A DNA stretch of 24,542 bases from an uncultured Alphaproteobacteria bacterium (GTDB lineage Bacteria > Pseudomonadota > Alphaproteobacteria > Rhizobiales > Ancalomicrobiaceae), in assembly GCA_937919435.1 (NCBI GenBank), contig CALFRR010000088.1:1-24542 (forward strand), given 5' to 3'. Position numbers and translations under genes: made by a program. The stretch's first letter is position 1. The number at the start of each line of letters is the position of its first letter. Below are positions 24,473 to 24,542 of the stretch, one piece after another. The notes below the pieces were generated by a model that made no database searches, was not told where the DNA came from, and saw only the letters and a list, made by a program, of their open reading frames with translations.

Positions 24473-24542
24473 TGGTCTCGCAGCCTCCGTCGGCGACGAT
24501 CGCCGCGCTCACCGAACATCTCGTCGAAGAGCTGGCGTCGCG
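24469..24542 (+). CDS. Partial early prophage gene, cut by window edge
   Basis: The start at ATG 24469 (or the next ATG, 24472) overlaps the previous stop, and the frame is open to the window end: MMVSQPPSATIAALTEHLVE and a few more residues. The beginning looks helical, but too little is present to assign a function. Confidence 0.6.
   Translation, partial: MMVSQPPSATIAALTEHLVEELAS

Larger units (their letters stand above)
16574..24542. mobile_element. Mu-like transposable prophage, left part
   Basis: The gene order (leftward repressor, rightward Ner-like regulator, small early genes, MuA-type DDE transposase, MuB-type ATPase, further early regulators) is that of Mu-like phages such as those known in Rhodobacter. 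The left end is proposed at TG in 16574-16575, because an 18-bp repeated site begins at prophage base 8. The right end lies beyond the window. The 5 bases before the end are GCATT, the predicted target duplication. Confidence 0.85.

Noticed and set aside
1..24542. CRISPR arrays, rRNA genes, toxin-antitoxin pairs, riboswitches
   Set aside because: No regularly spaced repeats, rRNA sequence, recognised toxin-antitoxin families or known riboswitch cores were seen.

Overview
The window is GC-rich bacterial chromosome with dense, overlapping operons and clear Shine-Dalgarno sites. Codon use, the tRNA sequences and the style of the mobile genes suggest an alphaproteobacterium, probably Hyphomicrobiales (Rhizobiales). 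This is inference: no rRNA or ribosomal protein gene is present to settle it.

Three regions can be told apart. (1) Positions 1 to about 11104 are the right part of an integrated mobilizable element. It carries an unrecognised 526-residue cargo protein, then a leftward transfer operon: MobF relaxase, a TraL/StbB-like P-loop protein, a small membrane protein, and a VirD4/TraD-type coupling ATPase. Two tiny genes and a large serine recombinase point the other way. No mating-pair (type IV secretion) genes are visible, so it looks like an integrative mobilizable element, unless such genes lie left of the window. Its right end is at the 3' end of a tRNA-Glu gene, and the last codons of the recombinase are read from antisense tRNA sequence. 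A 1051-bp IS630-family element (4836-5886) has split the P-loop gene. Its TA duplication and inverted ends are intact, but its transposase carries an in-frame amber codon.

(2) Positions 11105-16573 look like host chromosome: tRNA-Glu(TTC), a SpoU/TrmH-type RNA methyltransferase, a large leftward protein that fuses a radical SAM enzyme to TPRs and a SPINDLY/GT41-type glycosyltransferase domain, a small DUF6665-like protein, and tRNA-Ser(GCT).

(3) From about 16574 to the window end is the left part of a Mu-like transposable prophage. A proposed left end (TGTAA followed by an 18-bp site repeated 116 bp further in) resembles the L1/L2 transposase-binding arrangement of Mu. Inside it are a leftward lipoprotein and an S24-type repressor. 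The rightward early operon follows: Ner-like regulator, small membrane protein, unknown protein, ParB-like protein, unknown protein, MuA-type DDE transposase, MuB-type ATPase, two regulators, and a gene cut by the window edge. A 51-residue coiled-coil gene runs antisense inside this operon.

The most interesting items are the radical SAM-TPR-GT41 fusion, the degenerate P-loop in the transfer operon, the apparent -1 frameshift in the small membrane-protein gene, the recombinase C-terminus borrowed from tRNA antisense, and the structured Mu-like left end with five 10-bp phased units.
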